The notes: generated by a model not told the origin, from the letters alone. A stretch of DNA of 64,000 nucleotides from Bradyrhizobium sp. (GCF_027307225.1 NZ_DAHUXJ010000078.1:1-64000); one strand, 5' to 3'; counted from the first letter of the stretch, positions 45,262 to 55,984 are shown. Translations and numbers: made by a program.

Positions 45262-45729
45262 TCATAACATCGCGAACGCGCTCGAGACCATCGCCACCGG
45301 CTTGTTATCGCTGCTGCTCGATATCGTGATGCGGCCAAAGCTCATGGTTCGTCCGAGCCGGACTACCCGCGCATCGGCGATCACGTCGGACTGTGCGACC
45401 GGACGCATGAAGTGGGTGGTCTGGTCCACCGTTGTCATCGGACGATAGCCGCGGTTGGCGGAAAGAACGGCAATCACCATGGTCGTATCGGCAAGCGCCA
45501 TCAGCGCCTGGCCGCAGACGACGCCGCCGTGCCGGCACAGCCGCTCCGAGAATGGCATGCGCAGGATGGCGCCGGGCTGCCAGTCGGCAGACGCATTCGC
45601 CGGCGGTTCATATTCGACCCCAATAACCGACAGGCCGAGATCCTGCACCCACGGAGCAAAGACTTCGGCAAGGACGCGCCTGGCCTCCTCGATATCAAAT
45701 GTCGCGGAAGGGATATGGTCACCTGCCAT
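45262..45729 (-). CDS. PaaI-type thioesterase (hot-dog fold)
   Basis: 155 aa. The hot-dog helix HGGVVCGQALMALADTTMVIAVL (spread over about 67-90, with the catalytic Asp in ALADT) and the strand VDQTTHFMRPVAQSDVIADARVVRLGRTM match PaaI/4-hydroxybenzoyl-CoA thioesterases. It would hydrolyse an acyl- or aryl-CoA thioester in the cytoplasm. The gene is on its own; several hairpin elements lie directly upstream of it. Confidence 0.88.
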   Translation of the reverse strand: MAGDHIPSATFDIEEARRVLAEVFAPWVQDLGLSVIGVEYEPPANASADWQPGAILRMPFSERLCRHGGVVCGQALMALADTTMVIAVLSANRGYRPMTTVDQTTHFMRPVAQSDVIADARVVRLGRTMSFGRITISSSSDNKPVAMVSSAFAML

Positions 45730-45761
45730 TACAGAGTGCTCCTGGCGCGTCTCATCTCAAT

Positions 45762-45784
45762 CTCCGATTCCGAAGTTCGCAAGC
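45762..45784. repeat. Truncated hairpin element, one class 1 arm
   Basis: CTCCGATTCCGAAGTTCGCA is the unbulged class 1 arm without its CTAG end and without a partner arm; the next complete element begins 8 bp downstream. Confidence 0.65.
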
Positions 45785-45792
45785 TCGCCGCG

Positions 45793-45869
45793 CTAGTGCC
45801 CACTTTCCGAAGTCCGTGTTACATCTCAGCGCGCACCTTTCACGGACTTCGGAAAGTTATGGGCACTAG
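45793..45869. repeat. CTAG hairpin element, class 3
   Basis: 77 bp bounded by CTAG. Left arm CTAGTGCCCA-CTTTCCGAAG; right arm (reverse complement) CTAGTGCCCA-TAA-CTTTCCGAAG. The bulge is TAA, again after 10 nt, in the right arm. 13 bp before the next element. Confidence 0.88.
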
Positions 45870-45882
45870 CAGGCCTATGATT

Positions 45883-45961
45883 CTAGTGCCGCTTTGCTAT
45901 TTGACGTTCCTGGATCGGATTTGCCGCTTGTGGTGCAGGAACGTCAAATAGGCGGCACTAG
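45883..45961. repeat. CTAG hairpin element, class 4
   Basis: 79 bp bounded by CTAG. Left arm CTAGTGCCGC-TTTG-CTATTTGACG with a 4-nt bulge after 10 nt; right arm (reverse complement) CTAGTGCCGC-CTATTTGACG. Forms a pair with 45793-45869. Confidence 0.88.
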
Positions 45962-46100
45962 TGCCGGATTTCAGTGCGATACGCCAGCCCCCCAAAACAG
46001 CTGAAAGAAGTTGAGGGCCTGGCCTTCAGCAGTCGGGCCAGCTTGAAAATGGCAGTGCTTCGGCGCTATGATGGCACACAACGGGGAGTAGTTTTTCCAA

Positions 46101-46232
46101 ATGTTTCGCCGGCTGTTCTTGCTGTTGTGCCTGATCGCGTTTGGTCTCGCCCTCAATGGCTGCACCAAATGCGGCCCGATCTGGGACGATTGGTTTCCGT
46201 CCCAGAAATCCTGCAGATCCGACCATCTCTAA
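46101..46232 (+). CDS. 43-residue lipoprotein
   Basis: A short gene: MFRRLFLLLCLIAFGLAL, lipobox LNGC (Cys21), then a mature part with TKCGPIWDDWFPSQK and SCRSDHL; three mature cysteines in a 23-residue peptide. AACGGGGAG lies 13-20 nt upstream of the ATG. Tiny lipoproteins with 'KCGPIWDDW' appear to be a recurrent type in these bacteria. Function unknown. Confidence 0.75.
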   Translation: MFRRLFLLLCLIAFGLALNGCTKCGPIWDDWFPSQKSCRSDHL

Positions 46233-46250
46233 AGGCTGGCCGTCGCGACC

Positions 46251-46266
46251 GGAATCGGAACACTAG
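46251..46266. repeat. Solitary class 1 arm fragment
   Basis: GGAATCGGAACACTAG; reverse complement CTAGTGTTCCGATTCC equals an unbulged class 1 arm. No matching partner arm nearby. Confidence 0.5.
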
Positions 46267-46339
46267 CTAACACCCACGAGCGCTTGGCGGGCCGGGCGGC
46301 GCGATGCTAATATGCAGGGAAATGATGGGGGAGTTGTTC

Positions 46340-46636
46340 ATGAGAGCGTTGCGCCTTGCGGCCGCGGTTATGTTGCTGGCATCGCCGGCCATTGCCCAAT
46401 CGCTTCCGCCGATCAATCTATTGCAGGACAAGCCTTCGAAGACGCAGGATCAGCTTGATGCCGAGGCCGTGCAGCAAAAAGCCTACAAAGAATCCTTGAA
46501 GAAGATTCCGGACGCCAAGCAGCCCAGCGATCCCTGGGGCGCCGTGCGAACGGATGCGCCGGCACAGGCCAAAACTACGTCGCCAACCAAGAAGGCCAGA
46601 ACCGGGGCGACCGCGAAAAGCAGCTCGACCAACTAG
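46340..46636 (+). CDS. Small periplasmic protein, hypothetical
   Basis: 98 aa from ATG 46340 (GGGGGAG 7 nt upstream). Signal peptide MRALRLAAAVMLLASPAIAQ, then SLPPINLLQDKPSKTQDQLDAEAV, a Lys-rich helix (QQKAYKESLKKIPDAKQPSDPW) and a Lys/Ala/Thr tail. No cysteine. The TAG stop is provided by the CTAG end of a hairpin element. Unknown function. Confidence 0.7.
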   Translation: MRALRLAAAVMLLASPAIAQSLPPINLLQDKPSKTQDQLDAEAVQQKAYKESLKKIPDAKQPSDPWGAVRTDAPAQAKTTSPTKKARTGATAKSSSTN

Positions 46637-46708
46637 AGCTCCGATTCCGAAGTTCGCAAACCATCGTGGTGACCTCTGATGCGAACTTCGGAATCAAAGG
46701 AGCTCTAG
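46633..46708. repeat. CTAG hairpin element, class 1
   Basis: 76 bp bounded by CTAG. Left arm CTAGAGCTCC-GATTCCGAAG; right arm (reverse complement) CTAGAGCTCC-TTT-GATTCCGAAG. Single copy, not paired. It gives the TAG stop of the upstream gene. Confidence 0.9.
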
Positions 46709-46747
46709 CAACTTGTTGATTTGAGTGCGGCTGAGGCTTTCGTCCGG

Positions 46748-47038
46748 TCAGGAGCGTTCCGGGCGACGCCGCCGTTGCTGGCCTGCGGTTGATTTCGATC
46801 CGGCGTTATTGAGGGAATCGGCCACAAGGCAAATCCGGAAAACCGGCTGCTTGCGCTCGTCGAGCAATTCCATTTCCCACTGCGTGTCCCGGCCGAGCTT
46901 GCGGCAGATTCCGCCGACCATATCGGCGCAGGAACTGGTTAGCTCCTGCCAGGCGGCGTTGTTGTCGGCAAGCTCGATACCGTGCTCCGACGCACCGGAA
47001 TAACGGCCATTTCGAATCCGAAAAAAATAGAGCGGCAT
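46748..47038 (-). CDS. DUF6894 family small protein
   Basis: 96 aa. Starts MPLYFFRIRNGRYSG, has E-D/E-like GIELADNNAAWQEL, and ends with a basic tail (GQQRRRRPERS). This is the pattern of the DUF6894 family, short proteins common in Rhizobiales that occur in many copies per genome. Cytoplasmic; function unknown. No clear ribosome site before ATG 47038. Confidence 0.75.
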   Translation of the reverse strand: MPLYFFRIRNGRYSGASEHGIELADNNAAWQELTSSCADMVGGICRKLGRDTQWEMELLDERKQPVFRICLVADSLNNAGSKSTAGQQRRRRPERS

Positions 47039-47171
47039 GAATACGACCTACAAAATGACCGCCCGCGGGGGCCGGGTTCGGGGCCCCTCTCGGTAATGGC
47101 GTTATTTGACGCCCAATATGGCTGTGGATCAATTCCGGTAGGCTACGGGTGAGGCGCGCCGCAACGCGGCC

Positions 47172-47366
47172 CTATTCGCTTTCGGTGATACGAATCAGCC
47201 CATCGCCGGTGACGACGATTCCATTTGTAGTCTCAATTACATACCCGAGATTTATGAGTTTTGACAGGTGCTGCGGCGGCAAGGTCGGGTTGTCAGAGGC
47301 GATCGCGATTTCGATCAGGGAAGCGAACTCCTCGGGAGTGAGAAGCTTGGGGGAGTGAACCGTCAT
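47172..47366 (-). CDS. Small winged-helix-like protein, hypothetical
   Basis: 64 aa from ATG 47366: TPEEFASLIEIAIASDNPTL, PPQHLSKLINLGYVIETTNGIVV, TGDGLIRI. The order helix-helix-strand hairpin resembles a minimal winged helix. GGAGTGAAC is not optimal but a purine-rich stretch precedes the ATG. Function unknown. Confidence 0.55.
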   Translation of the reverse strand: MTVHSPKLLTPEEFASLIEIAIASDNPTLPPQHLSKLINLGYVIETTNGIVVTGDGLIRITESE

Positions 47367-48397
47367 ATCTTCTACTCGCGATCCATGCAGGCCACAGACA
47401 ACCGTCGCGAAACGCCCTGCCGGACTTCCGCAAGCGGGATCGTCGGTGATGATATCATTTATTTCCAAAAATTGCTGAATGTAACTTTAGCTGCAGCCGC
47501 CGTGGCGGCGACGCCAGCGGCCGGAAAACAGCCTCAATTGATGCAGGCCGCCGGCGTTGGCGGCGCTTGAGACGCTGACCGGCGGATTGGGTGGGGTCGT
47601 CGACCCCTTCGAAACGAGCCGACGACCCCTGCCGCGCAATTGAAATTGTGGCCCACACGGGTCATCTCTGCGCGACCGACCAGCTAACACCTGATCGTCA
47701 CCGCAACCGCTACTCAGTAAGCGCCTGCGGGGGACAGAATACGGAGACTGGCGTTCGGGGCTTCCTTCGCCGTGGCGTCACGCGCGGCGATGCGTCGGAA
47801 GCCGGCACTTGGCCAGGCCAATTCCGGCCGCCCCGATTGATCTATGAGAATGCGGGAACCGCCGGCATCTGCAACGATGGTGGTGATCCGAGACGGAAAC
47901 ATGCCCTTTGGATCGACCCCGGACGGCCTCAGCATCCTATCGATGCTGAGGCCGTGCCACTGTGTGCGGAGGCGGCGGCCCCGTTCCGACGAAACCCTGA
48001 CGCTGAAACCCGGCCGGAGGCATGGCCGTATCCATCCAGATGGCGCGGGCGGGGTGCGGTGTGCGCTCCGGACAGCCGTCAGGCCCCACTGCGATTCCAG
48101 CGCATCGCGGTGGGGCTCTTGTCGGTGGCTCGCCCAAGGTGCGGTGCCGGCTGAATCGGGCCGGTGTCCATCCGTGGACCGGGATGCATCTGTGAACTGG
48201 TTCACAGACTCGTTTCCGCCTGCCGCGTAGGAATGGCCGGATGGTCCCGGCGAGTGCCCCTCAAACGAACCGGCCAGCCATCGGCGGCTCCGTCGACTCA
48301 ACCCGGCGGGGCCGTCTTGCGTTCAGGCTTCGCCGCCCCCCGGAGGCGGCGCCGATCCGATTCATCGATGAGATTGCGGGAGCGAGTGGCGGTTGCA
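47367..48397. other. Stretch without a convincing gene
   Basis: About 1 kb. Overlapping frames run in both directions at 47591-48301 but none has a start with ribosome site, a recognisable domain or clear third-position bias. The inverted pair CCTCAGCATC / GATGCTGAGG sits at 47928-47937 and 47941-47950, and TGGTTCACAGACTCG follows near 48200. May contain a decayed gene. Confidence 0.45.
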
Positions 48398-48571
48398 TCA
48401 CTCTTTTCGCGTCGCAGCCAATTCGCCCTTGAGCCAGGCCTGTGTCGTTTCCGACGTGAGCGGGTCCGGGCGGTCGCAATCGAAACACCGCCAGGTGCGT
48501 TTGCCGTTGCCGCCGGGCGGCAGCGCCGCATCCATCTTGCGTCCGCACCTGGGGCAAAGCTTCGTCTTCAT
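48398..48571 (-). CDS. Small zinc-ribbon protein, hypothetical
   Basis: 57 aa: MKTKLCPRCGRKMDAAL, GNGKRTWRCFDCDRPDP, then a helix TTQAWLKGELAATRK. CPRCG and CFDCD give four cysteines in a rubredoxin-like zinc-knuckle pair. It begins 18 bp after the stop of another zinc-ribbon gene on the same strand, so the two form a unit. Function unknown; nucleic-acid or protein binding is possible. Confidence 0.75.
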   Translation of the reverse strand: MKTKLCPRCGRKMDAALPPGGNGKRTWRCFDCDRPDPLTSETTQAWLKGELAATRKE

Positions 48572-48589
48572 GGCCCGTCCTCTCCGCGT

Positions 48590-48748
48590 CTACTCTCTTG
48601 GCATGACGACGGTCGCGCCGCAGTGATCGCATCGGTAGACGGTGACGGATGGCCGGTCGTCTGCCTTGGGCAGCGTCGCGTAGTGCGCCATTCGGCCTCC
48701 GCATTCCTCGCAGATGGGCGCGGGTTTCCTGTCTTCTTTCTTCGCCAT
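48590..48748 (-). CDS. Small zinc-ribbon protein, hypothetical
   Basis: 52 aa: MAKKEDRKPAPICEECGGRMAH, SVTVYRCDHCGATVV. Cysteines in C-E-E-C-G and C-D-H-C-G bind zinc. The first of two consecutive zinc-ribbon genes. Related in layout, not sequence, to the following gene. Unknown function. Confidence 0.75.
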   Translation of the reverse strand: MAKKEDRKPAPICEECGGRMAHYATLPKADDRPSVTVYRCDHCGATVVMPRE

Positions 48749-49350
48749 GGCGCCGTCAGATCGTCGTCATTCGGGTTGCCCATTATTTCCTAATATTTTC
48801 AGGAAAAAGTGGCAATTGCCTTGGTTGCGACAAATTGGGATTGTTCTCGGAGGGAGCCATGCGCGAAGGTGAGGGATTGCCGATCAAGGGCTTGATCGGG
48901 GGCCGTCACGGTCGGGGTCGGCGGTGTCGAGACACCCGGGCATGCGCTAATCCAGCGGCGGGATAGCGATGACCTCCTGGCGGGAAGCGGGCTTGTAGAG
49001 CGGGGCTCGTCCGGTGCGGGAACACCGTGATTCTACGGAATCCTCGAAAGCTGTGGATAGGCGTAATCTTTCCCTTGCCGGAGGAGGAATTTCATCACCC
49101 ACAAATTTTTGCCGGTAGGGTCGCGCGAATGCGGCCCTTTTCGATTCCCGCCTCACGCCGGCAAAGGCAGATCAGGACACTTCGCCCCTGCTTCGGTTCC
49201 GGGCTGTTTCAAAGCGCCTGCGCCGTTCCGCCTCGGCGTCCAGCCATTTATCCATGAAGTCTGAGTTCGCAATCCAGGAATTTTTCGATGAGTTGAAGGG
49301 CACGGGGCAGCGAAGAAAGCGATCTCGCGCCAGTGCCTCCCGAGAGTCAT
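48749..49350. other. Stretch with only short, doubtful frames
   Basis: Contains a 35-codon frame (48859-48966, plus) behind a GGAGGG sequence and a 27-codon minus frame (49172-49255, MDKWLDAEAERRRRF...). Both are too short to support. No repeat of families A-D was seen. Confidence 0.45.
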
Positions 49351-49584
49351 TCAGCTGCCGCTCTTGGGCGGCTCCAGTTCGTTTTGGATCAGAATTTGAA
49401 TGTCGTCGCGCTCCCTCGGGTCTTCCCCCGATGGGAACGGCTCTCCCGTCTTGCGGCCGGCAAATGTATCCGGCAGCGGAGTGTTGGCTAACAACTCCCG
49501 GCTTCGCTTGATGACATTTCGCACCTGATCAAGATGCATCATGTCGAAGTTCCTGTCGGCAAGCCAAGTGCGGAACCGAACCAT
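49351..49584 (-). CDS. Small protein, hypothetical
   Basis: 77 aa: MVRFRTWLADRNFDMMHLDQVRNVIKRSRELL, then ANTPLPDTFAGRKTGEPFP and a charged end DDIQILIQNELEPPKSGS. GGGAG lies 7-11 nt before the ATG. Helix-rich N-terminus, no cysteine or membrane segment. No family recognised. Confidence 0.6.
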   Translation of the reverse strand: MVRFRTWLADRNFDMMHLDQVRNVIKRSRELLANTPLPDTFAGRKTGEPFPSGEDPRERDDIQILIQNELEPPKSGS

Positions 49585-49737
49585 AGCGGCACTCCCATTG
49601 TAGCGGGCGGGAGCGCAACTGGCGTTCTCATCACAGATGAAGGCCGCGGTCCGGGCTGTGATTGCTAAAGCAGATTCTCTTCCCGCATGAGAGTCGAGAT
49701 AAATCAGGGTTCCATTCTGCGAAACTTCCGTGCGAAG

Positions 49738-49763
49738 AGAGGCCGCCCACTGAGGCGGCCTCT
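49738..49763 (-). terminator. Terminator-like hairpin downstream of 49770-50048 gene
   Basis: Ten-bp perfect stem AGAGGCCGCC / GGCGGCCTCT with loop CACTGA, starting 6 bp after the stop codon of the minus-strand gene. No strong T-run follows in either direction, so it may be only a weak terminator. Confidence 0.5.
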
Positions 49764-49769
49764 AAGTGC

Positions 49770-50048
49770 TCAATCTTCGGTAATTCCTGCCAGCAGTCGC
49801 TCTCGTTCGTCTTCTGCTTCTCTCTCAGATGCAATTTGAAGCACAAGCTCACCAAGCCTGTCTGCGGGAACGGGAATCTTCCCTTGCAGAACAAGGCTTC
49901 CAATGAATCGACTAGCAATGCCCAGGTTGTGTTCGGCGATACGTCGCCGAGACTTTTCTTGTTTCAGATCGCTTTGGGCTTCTGATAGCCAGTGACGATA
50001 CTGATCCTTAGTAGGTTGCAGCATGTAGCTGCCGTAGGTTCGGGCCAT
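49770..50048 (-). CDS. Small helical protein, hypothetical
   Basis: 92 aa: MARTYGSYMLQPTKDQYRHWLSEAQSDLKQEKSRRRIAEHN spread in two helices, then LGIASRFIGSLVLQGKIPVPADRLGELVLQIASERE and an acidic end. AGGAGACTTGA stands directly before ATG 50048. Predicted helical, cytoplasmic. Unknown function; it lies upstream of recA on the opposite strand, sharing a 240-bp divergent gap. Confidence 0.65.
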   Translation of the reverse strand: MARTYGSYMLQPTKDQYRHWLSEAQSDLKQEKSRRRIAEHNLGIASRFIGSLVLQGKIPVPADRLGELVLQIASEREAEDERERLLAGITED

Positions 50049-50193
50049 TCAAGTCTCCTTAGTTGGCCAACCCCGTCCGTTAAATGGTTAACATTTGAAA
50101 CGTGTTCCAGAGCCGGAACTGAAATTAGGCCACTGTTAACTTCAAACTAGGCCACTGCGGTCGGAAATAGGCCAGTACGCGGTGCAACAAAAA

Positions 50194-50208
50194 GAACATA
50201 TTGCGAAC
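50194..50208. promoter_or_regulatory. LexA (SOS) box of recA
   Basis: GAAC-ATATTGC-GAAC, an exact match to the alphaproteobacterial LexA consensus GAAC-N7-GAAC, 82 bp before the recA ATG. A further GGAAC follows at 50211. Confidence 0.88.
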
Positions 50209-50290
50209 AAGGAACAAATAGTGTACATCTGCTCCCACACTGATTCAAACATTTGTCCCGCTCGCGAATCCCGCCATAAGGAGCACCGAA

Positions 50291-51379
<1,089 letters not shown>

Positions 51380-51390
51380 GACAGTCGGCG

Positions 51391-51487
51391 TCATTCCGGA
51401 CGTCGCGAAGCGACGATCCGGAATCTCGAAGTAATGTCCCCAATTTCGAGATTCCGGGTTCGCGCCGATGGCGCGCCCCGGAATGAC
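51391..51487. repeat. Interspersed palindromic repeat, family C
   Basis: TCATTCCGG...CCGGAATGAC ends with internal CCGGAATCTCGAA and TTCGAGATTCCGG. Located between recA and the convergent gcvP; may act as bidirectional terminator. Confidence 0.82.
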
Positions 51488-51553
51488 GTTATTGTGCGAC
51501 ATCTCCGCGCTCCGGGACACGAGAGCGTCCTTCGCGCGGGAAAGATTGTCGCC

Positions 51554-54433
51554 TCACTCCGCGGCTTGCGCGTAATCACTCACCGGCGGGCAGGAGCAGA
51601 CGAGGTTGCGGTCGCCATAGACGTTGTCGACCCGCCCGACCGGGCACCAGTATTTGTCTGATCGCGACGTGCCGGCCGGGAAACAGCCCTCGGCGCGGCC
51701 GTAGGCGCGCGCCCACCCATCGTCCGCAATGTCGTGCACGGTGTGCGGCGCGTGGCGCAGCGGCGAGGCTTCGATCTTGAAGCGGCCGCTCTCGATCTCT
51801 GCGATCTCGCGCCGGATTGCGATCATGGCGTCGCAGAAACGATCAATCTCCGCCCTGGATTCGGATTCCGTCGGCTCGATCATCAGCGTCCCCGGCACCG
51901 GGAAACTCATGGTCGGCGCGTGGAAGCCGTAATCGATCAGGCGTTTCGCAATATCGTCGACGGTGACGCCGGTGGAGTTTTTCAGAAGCCTGGGATCGAT
52001 GATGCATTCATGGGCGACGCGGCCCTTGGCGTTCCGATACAGCACGGGGAAATGCCCCTCCAGCCGTGCGGCGACGTAGTTCGCGTTGAGGATTGCGATT
52101 TCGGTCGCACGCGTCAGGCCTTCGCCGCCCATCATCAGGATGTAGACGTAGGAGATGGTCAGGATCGAGGCCGAGCCAAAGGGCGCGGCCGAGACCGGAC
52201 CGATCGCGCTACTGCCGTTCTCGGGATGACAAATCTGGGGATGACCAGGCAGGAAGGCTTTGAGATGCGCTCTGACGCCGATCGGTCCCATGCCGGGGCC
52301 GCCGCCGCCATGCGGGATGCAGAAGGTCTTGTGCAAATTGAGGTGGCTCACATCGGCGCCGTATTCGCCGGGCCGCGCGAGGCCCACCTGCGCATTCAGG
52401 TTGGCGCCGTCGAGATAGACCTGTCCGCCATGGTCATGGACGATGTCGCAGATCTCGCGGATATGCTCCTCGAACACGCCATGGGTCGACGGATACGTGA
52501 TCATCACGGCGGCGAGGTTCTTGCCGTGCTGTTCGGCCTTGGCGCGCAGATCCATGACGTCGACGTCGCCGCGCGCATCGCATGCCACCACCACGACCTG
52601 CATGCCGGCCATCTGGGCCGAGGCCGGATTGGTGCCGTGGGCGGAAGAAGGGATCAGGCAGACATTGCGATGGCCTTCGCCGCGGCTCGCATGATAGCCG
52701 CGGATCGCGAGCAGCCCGGCATATTCGCCTTGCGCACCTGAATTCGGCTGCAGCGAGATCGCGTCATAGCCGGTGATGTCGCATAGCCACTTTTCAAGCC
52801 GCGCAAACAGCGCGTGATAGCCTTCCGCCTGCTCTCGCGGCGCGAACGGGTGCAGCGAGCCGAACGCGTCCCACGTCAGCGGTATCATCTCGGTCGTCGC
52901 GTTGAGTTTCATGGTGCAGGAGCCGAGCGGGATCATCGCGCGGTCGAGCGCGAGATCGCGATCGCTGAGCTTGCGCATGTAGCGCAACAGCTCCGTCTCC
53001 GAGCGATGGGCATGGAATACCGGATGGGTGAGGAACGCGCTCGCGCGCGTCAAGGCTGCCGGCAACGCATCATCGGCCGTCTGTTCGATCTCGGCATAAT
53101 TGAGTTTGCCGCCGAAGGCGCGCCACACCGCCTCGACGGTCTCATCACCCGTGGTCTCGTCGAGCGCGATGCCGAGTACGCCGTTGCCGATCCGCAAGTT
53201 GATCTTCTCGGCCAGCGCTCGCGCAACAATGTCGGCCTGCCTTTCGCCGACGTTGATCGACACCGTATCGAAAAACGCGTCTGACTTGGGCGCAAAGCCG
53301 AGCTTCCGCAGTCCCGCGGCCAGCACGGCCGTGCGACGATGCACAACGCGCGCGATGTGGGTCAGTCCTTCGGGCCCGTGATAGACCGCGTACATGGATG
53401 CGATGATCGCCAGCAGCACCTGCGCGGTGCAGATGTTGGAAGTCGCCTTCTCGCGGCGGATGTGCTGTTCGCGGGTCTGCAGTGCGAGCCGATAGGCCGG
53501 CTGCCCGCGCGAATCCACCGACAATCCCACAAGCCGGCCGGGCAGCGAGCGCTTCAGCGCATCGCCCACCGCCATATAGGCCGCGTGCGGGCCGCCATAA
53601 CCCATCGGCACGCCAAAGCGTTGCGCCGAGCCGATCGCGATATCGGCGCCAAGTTCGCCCGGTGATGCCAGCAGCGTCAGCGCCAAGAGATCGGCGGCGA
53701 CGATCGCGAGCGCGCCCTTGGCGTGAAGCGCTGCGATCGCGGGCCTGAGGTCGCTTAACCGCCCGGAAGAGCCCGGATATTGCAGCAGGCCGCCGAAGAC
53801 GTCGGCGCCGTCAAGCTCAGTCAAGGGATCGCCGACGACGATTTTCCATCCAAGCGGCTCGGCGCGGGTGCGCAGCACGGCCAGCGTCTGCGGATGCACG
53901 TCATGATCGACAAAGAACGATTTGCTTTGGCTTGCGGAGACGCGCTCGCTAAGCGCCATCGCTTCCGCCGCCGCCGTTGCCTCATCGAGCAGCGAAGCGT
54001 TGGCGACGTCCAGTCCGGTGAGGTCGGCGATCATGGTCTGGAAGTTGAACAACGCTTCCAGCCGGCCCTGGCTGATTTCAGGCTGGTAGGGCGTATAGGC
54101 CGTGTACCAGGCCGGGTTCTCCAGGATGTTGCGCTGGATCACGGCGGGCAAAATCGTGCCGGAGTAGCCTTGGCCGATCAGCGAGGTGAAGACCTGGTTT
54201 TTTGCAGCGAGCTCGCGCATGTGTGCCAGCGCCTCGGTTTCGCTCAAGGCGCGCCCGAGATCGAGCGGGGTTTGCTGCCGGATCGAAATAGGCAGCGTCT
54301 CCGCCACCAGCGCCGCGAGGCTGGTCGCGCCTGCGGTTTTCAGCATCGCGGCCACGTCGTGCGGGGCAGGGCCGATATGACGGCGCGCGAAACTCGTGGC
54401 GGGCTCGGTCAACGGTTTGATGGGCACGGTCAT
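51554..54433 (-). CDS. gcvP: Glycine dehydrogenase (decarboxylating), P protein
   Basis: 959 aa. P subunit of the glycine cleavage system: PLP-dependent decarboxylation of glycine with transfer of aminomethyl to lipoyl-GcvH. Single-chain type with a degenerate N-terminal half and a C-terminal half containing the PLP lysine in [16 protein letters not shown] (Lys702), plus [11 protein letters not shown]. The gene order gcvT-gcvH-gcvP on this strand, with 9- and 18-bp gaps, is one operon read from the glycine riboswitch. Confidence 0.98.
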   Translation of the reverse strand: MTVPIKPLTEPATSFARRHIGPAPHDVAAMLKTAGATSLAALVAETLPISIRQQTPLDLGRALSETEALAHMRELAAKNQVFTSLIGQGYSGTILPAVIQRNILENPAWYTAYTPYQPEISQGRLEALFNFQTMIADLTGLDVANASLLDEATAAAEAMALSERVSASQSKSFFVDHDVHPQTLAVLRTRAEPLGWKIVVGDPLTELDGADVFGGLLQYPGSSGRLSDLRPAIAALHAKGALAIVAADLLALTLLASPGELGADIAIGSAQRFGVPMGYGGPHAAYMAVGDALKRSLPGRLVGLSVDSRGQPAYRLALQTREQHIRREKATSNICTAQVLLAIIASMYAVYHGPEGLTHIARVVHRRTAVLAAGLRKLGFAPKSDAFFDTVSINVGERQADIVARALAEKINLRIGNGVLGIALDETTGDETVEAVWRAFGGKLNYAEIEQTADDALPAALTRASAFLTHPVFHAHRSETELLRYMRKLSDRDLALDRAMIPLGSCTMKLNATTEMIPLTWDAFGSLHPFAPREQAEGYHALFARLEKWLCDITGYDAISLQPNSGAQGEYAGLLAIRGYHASRGEGHRNVCLIPSSAHGTNPASAQMAGMQVVVVACDARGDVDVMDLRAKAEQHGKNLAAVMITYPSTHGVFEEHIREICDIVHDHGGQVYLDGANLNAQVGLARPGEYGADVSHLNLHKTFCIPHGGGGPGMGPIGVRAHLKAFLPGHPQICHPENGSSAIGPVSAAPFGSASILTISYVYILMMGGEGLTRATEIAILNANYVAARLEGHFPVLYRNAKGRVAHECIIDPRLLKNSTGVTVDDIAKRLIDYGFHAPTMSFPVPGTLMIEPTESESRAEIDRFCDAMIAIRREIAEIESGRFKIEASPLRHAPHTVHDIADDGWARAYGRAEGCFPAGTSRSDKYWCPVGRVDNVYGDRNLVCSCPPVSDYAQAAE

Positions 54434-54451
54434 GGGCTTTTCCTCTCGCGA

Positions 54452-54817
54452 TCAGGCGATATGTTTCCGGTAAGCGGCCTCGTCCATCAGGCCTTCGAGT
54501 TCGCTCTCGTCCGCGATCTTCACCTTGAAGAACCAGGCTCGGCCTGCGGCATCGGAATTGACCAGCGCGGGTTCGGCGGCGAGGTCGTCATTGATTTCCA
54601 GCACCTCGCCGGAAATCGGCGCATAAACGTCCGACGCAGCCTTCACCGATTCGACGACGGCGACCGCTTCGGTCTTCTTCAGGGTGCGGCCGACCTTCGG
54701 CAGTTCGACGAACACGACATCGCCAAGCTGCGATTGCGCGTAATCCGTCACGCCAATGGTGGCGACGTCGCCTTCAATGCGGAGCCATTCGTGGTCGGCG
54801 GTGTAAAGCGTCGTCAT
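54452..54817 (-). CDS. gcvH: Glycine cleavage system H protein
   Basis: 121 aa lipoyl carrier that shuttles the aminomethyl group between P, T and L proteins. Contains [24 protein letters not shown] N-terminal strands and the lipoylation site [11 protein letters not shown] (Lys59). Standard length. ATG 54817, 9 bp after the gcvT stop. Confidence 0.98.
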   Translation of the reverse strand: MTTLYTADHEWLRIEGDVATIGVTDYAQSQLGDVVFVELPKVGRTLKKTEAVAVVESVKAASDVYAPISGEVLEINDDLAAEPALVNSDAAGRAWFFKVKIADESELEGLMDEAAYRKHIA

Positions 54818-54826
54818 GCAGGGTCC

Positions 54827-55984
54827 TCAGCGTTTATAGGTATTGGGAACGAAGGGCGTCGGCGTCACGCGCAGCGCGAGGCGCTGACCGCGTACTTCCG
54901 CAAAAACAACCGTGTCGGGCGCGGCATGCGATGAAGGCAGATACCCCATCGCGACCGGCGCATTGAGGCTGGGTGCAAAGCCGCCGGACGTGACCTTGCC
55001 GATTACTTGCAGTGAGGTCGCATCGGCAAACAGCAATGCACCTTCACGCACTGGCGCGCGGCCATCGGGTTTCAAGCCAACCCGGCGGCGCGGCGCGCCG
55101 TGCTCGAACTGCTTCAGGATCTGATCCGCGCCGGGAAAGCCGCCCGGGCGTGCGCCGCCCTTGCGGCGGCTCTTTTGAACGGACCATTCGAGCGCGCCCT
55201 CAACCGGTGTCGTCGAAGGATCGAGATCGTGGCCATAGAGACAAAGCCCGGCCTCGAGCCGCAGGCTGTCACGCGCACCGAGTCCGACCGGCAAAACTGC
55301 TTCGTCGGCCAGCAACTCCTTGGCAAATTCTTCGGCCGCTTGCGCCGGCACCGAAATCTCAAAGCCATCCTCGCCGGTATAGCCGGAGCGGGAGACGAAA
55401 CAGTCGAGGCCGGCGAGACGGCGCGCTCCCGCGTCCATGAATTTCATCGCGGATATTTCGGCGTCATATTTCGCCAGCACCGATTCGGCCTTCGGCCCCT
55501 GCAAGGCGATCAGCGTGCGATCGCCGAGCGGCTCGATCGCGCAGAGATCGGAAAGATGGCCGCTCAGCAGCGCTTCGTCGTCGGCCTTGCAGGCGGCGTT
55601 GACGACGACAAACAGGTGATCACTGAGGTTCGCGACCATGAGGTCGTCAAGGATGCCGCCGGCTTCGTTGGTAAATTGCGCATAGCGCTGCCGCCCTGCG
55701 GGCAGCGCCAGAATGTCCTGCGGCACCAGCCGTTCCAGCGCGCGCGCGGCGTCCTCGATGCGGCCGGATTTCGGCCGAAGGGCGATCTGGCCCATATGGG
55801 AAACGTCGAACAGCCCGGCGCTCGTGCGCGTGTGCAGATGTTCCCGGAGGACGCCGGGCCCAAACTGCACCGGCATGTCATAGCCGGCGAACGGGACCAT
55901 CTTGCCGCCGCGCCCAAGGTGCAGCGCGTAGAGCGGCGTTTGCTTCAGGGGAGGCGGGGAGACGGAAACCTCGGGTATCAGCAT
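54827..55984 (-). CDS. gcvT: Aminomethyltransferase (T protein)
   Basis: 385 aa from ATG 55984. Transfers the methylene of the H-bound aminomethyl to tetrahydrofolate, releasing ammonia. Motifs: GGKMVPFAGYDMPVQF, TSAGLFDVSHMGQI, TNEAGGILDDLMVA, RSGYTGEDGFEI and LCLYGHDLDPSTTPVEGALEW. An upstream frame from 56044 would run through the riboswitch and is rejected. It is the first gene of gcvTHP; the start lies 56 nt after the aptamers. Confidence 0.96.
   Translation of the reverse strand: MLIPEVSVSPPPLKQTPLYALHLGRGGKMVPFAGYDMPVQFGPGVLREHLHTRTSAGLFDVSHMGQIALRPKSGRIEDAARALERLVPQDILALPAGRQRYAQFTNEAGGILDDLMVANLSDHLFVVVNAACKADDEALLSGHLSDLCAIEPLGDRTLIALQGPKAESVLAKYDAEISAMKFMDAGARRLAGLDCFVSRSGYTGEDGFEISVPAQAAEEFAKELLADEAVLPVGLGARDSLRLEAGLCLYGHDLDPSTTPVEGALEWSVQKSRRKGGARPGGFPGADQILKQFEHGAPRRRVGLKPDGRAPVREGALLFADATSLQVIGKVTSGGFAPSLNAPVAMGYLPSSHAAPDTVVFAEVRGQRLALRVTPTPFVPNTYKR

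Noticed and set aside
47714..48301. 195-codon minus frame
   Set aside because: No ribosome site, no domain, and an equally long plus frame overlaps it; composition looks non-coding.
53780..54934. 384-codon plus frame over gcvP/gcvH
   Set aside because: Crosses two well-defined genes and has no recognisable domain.
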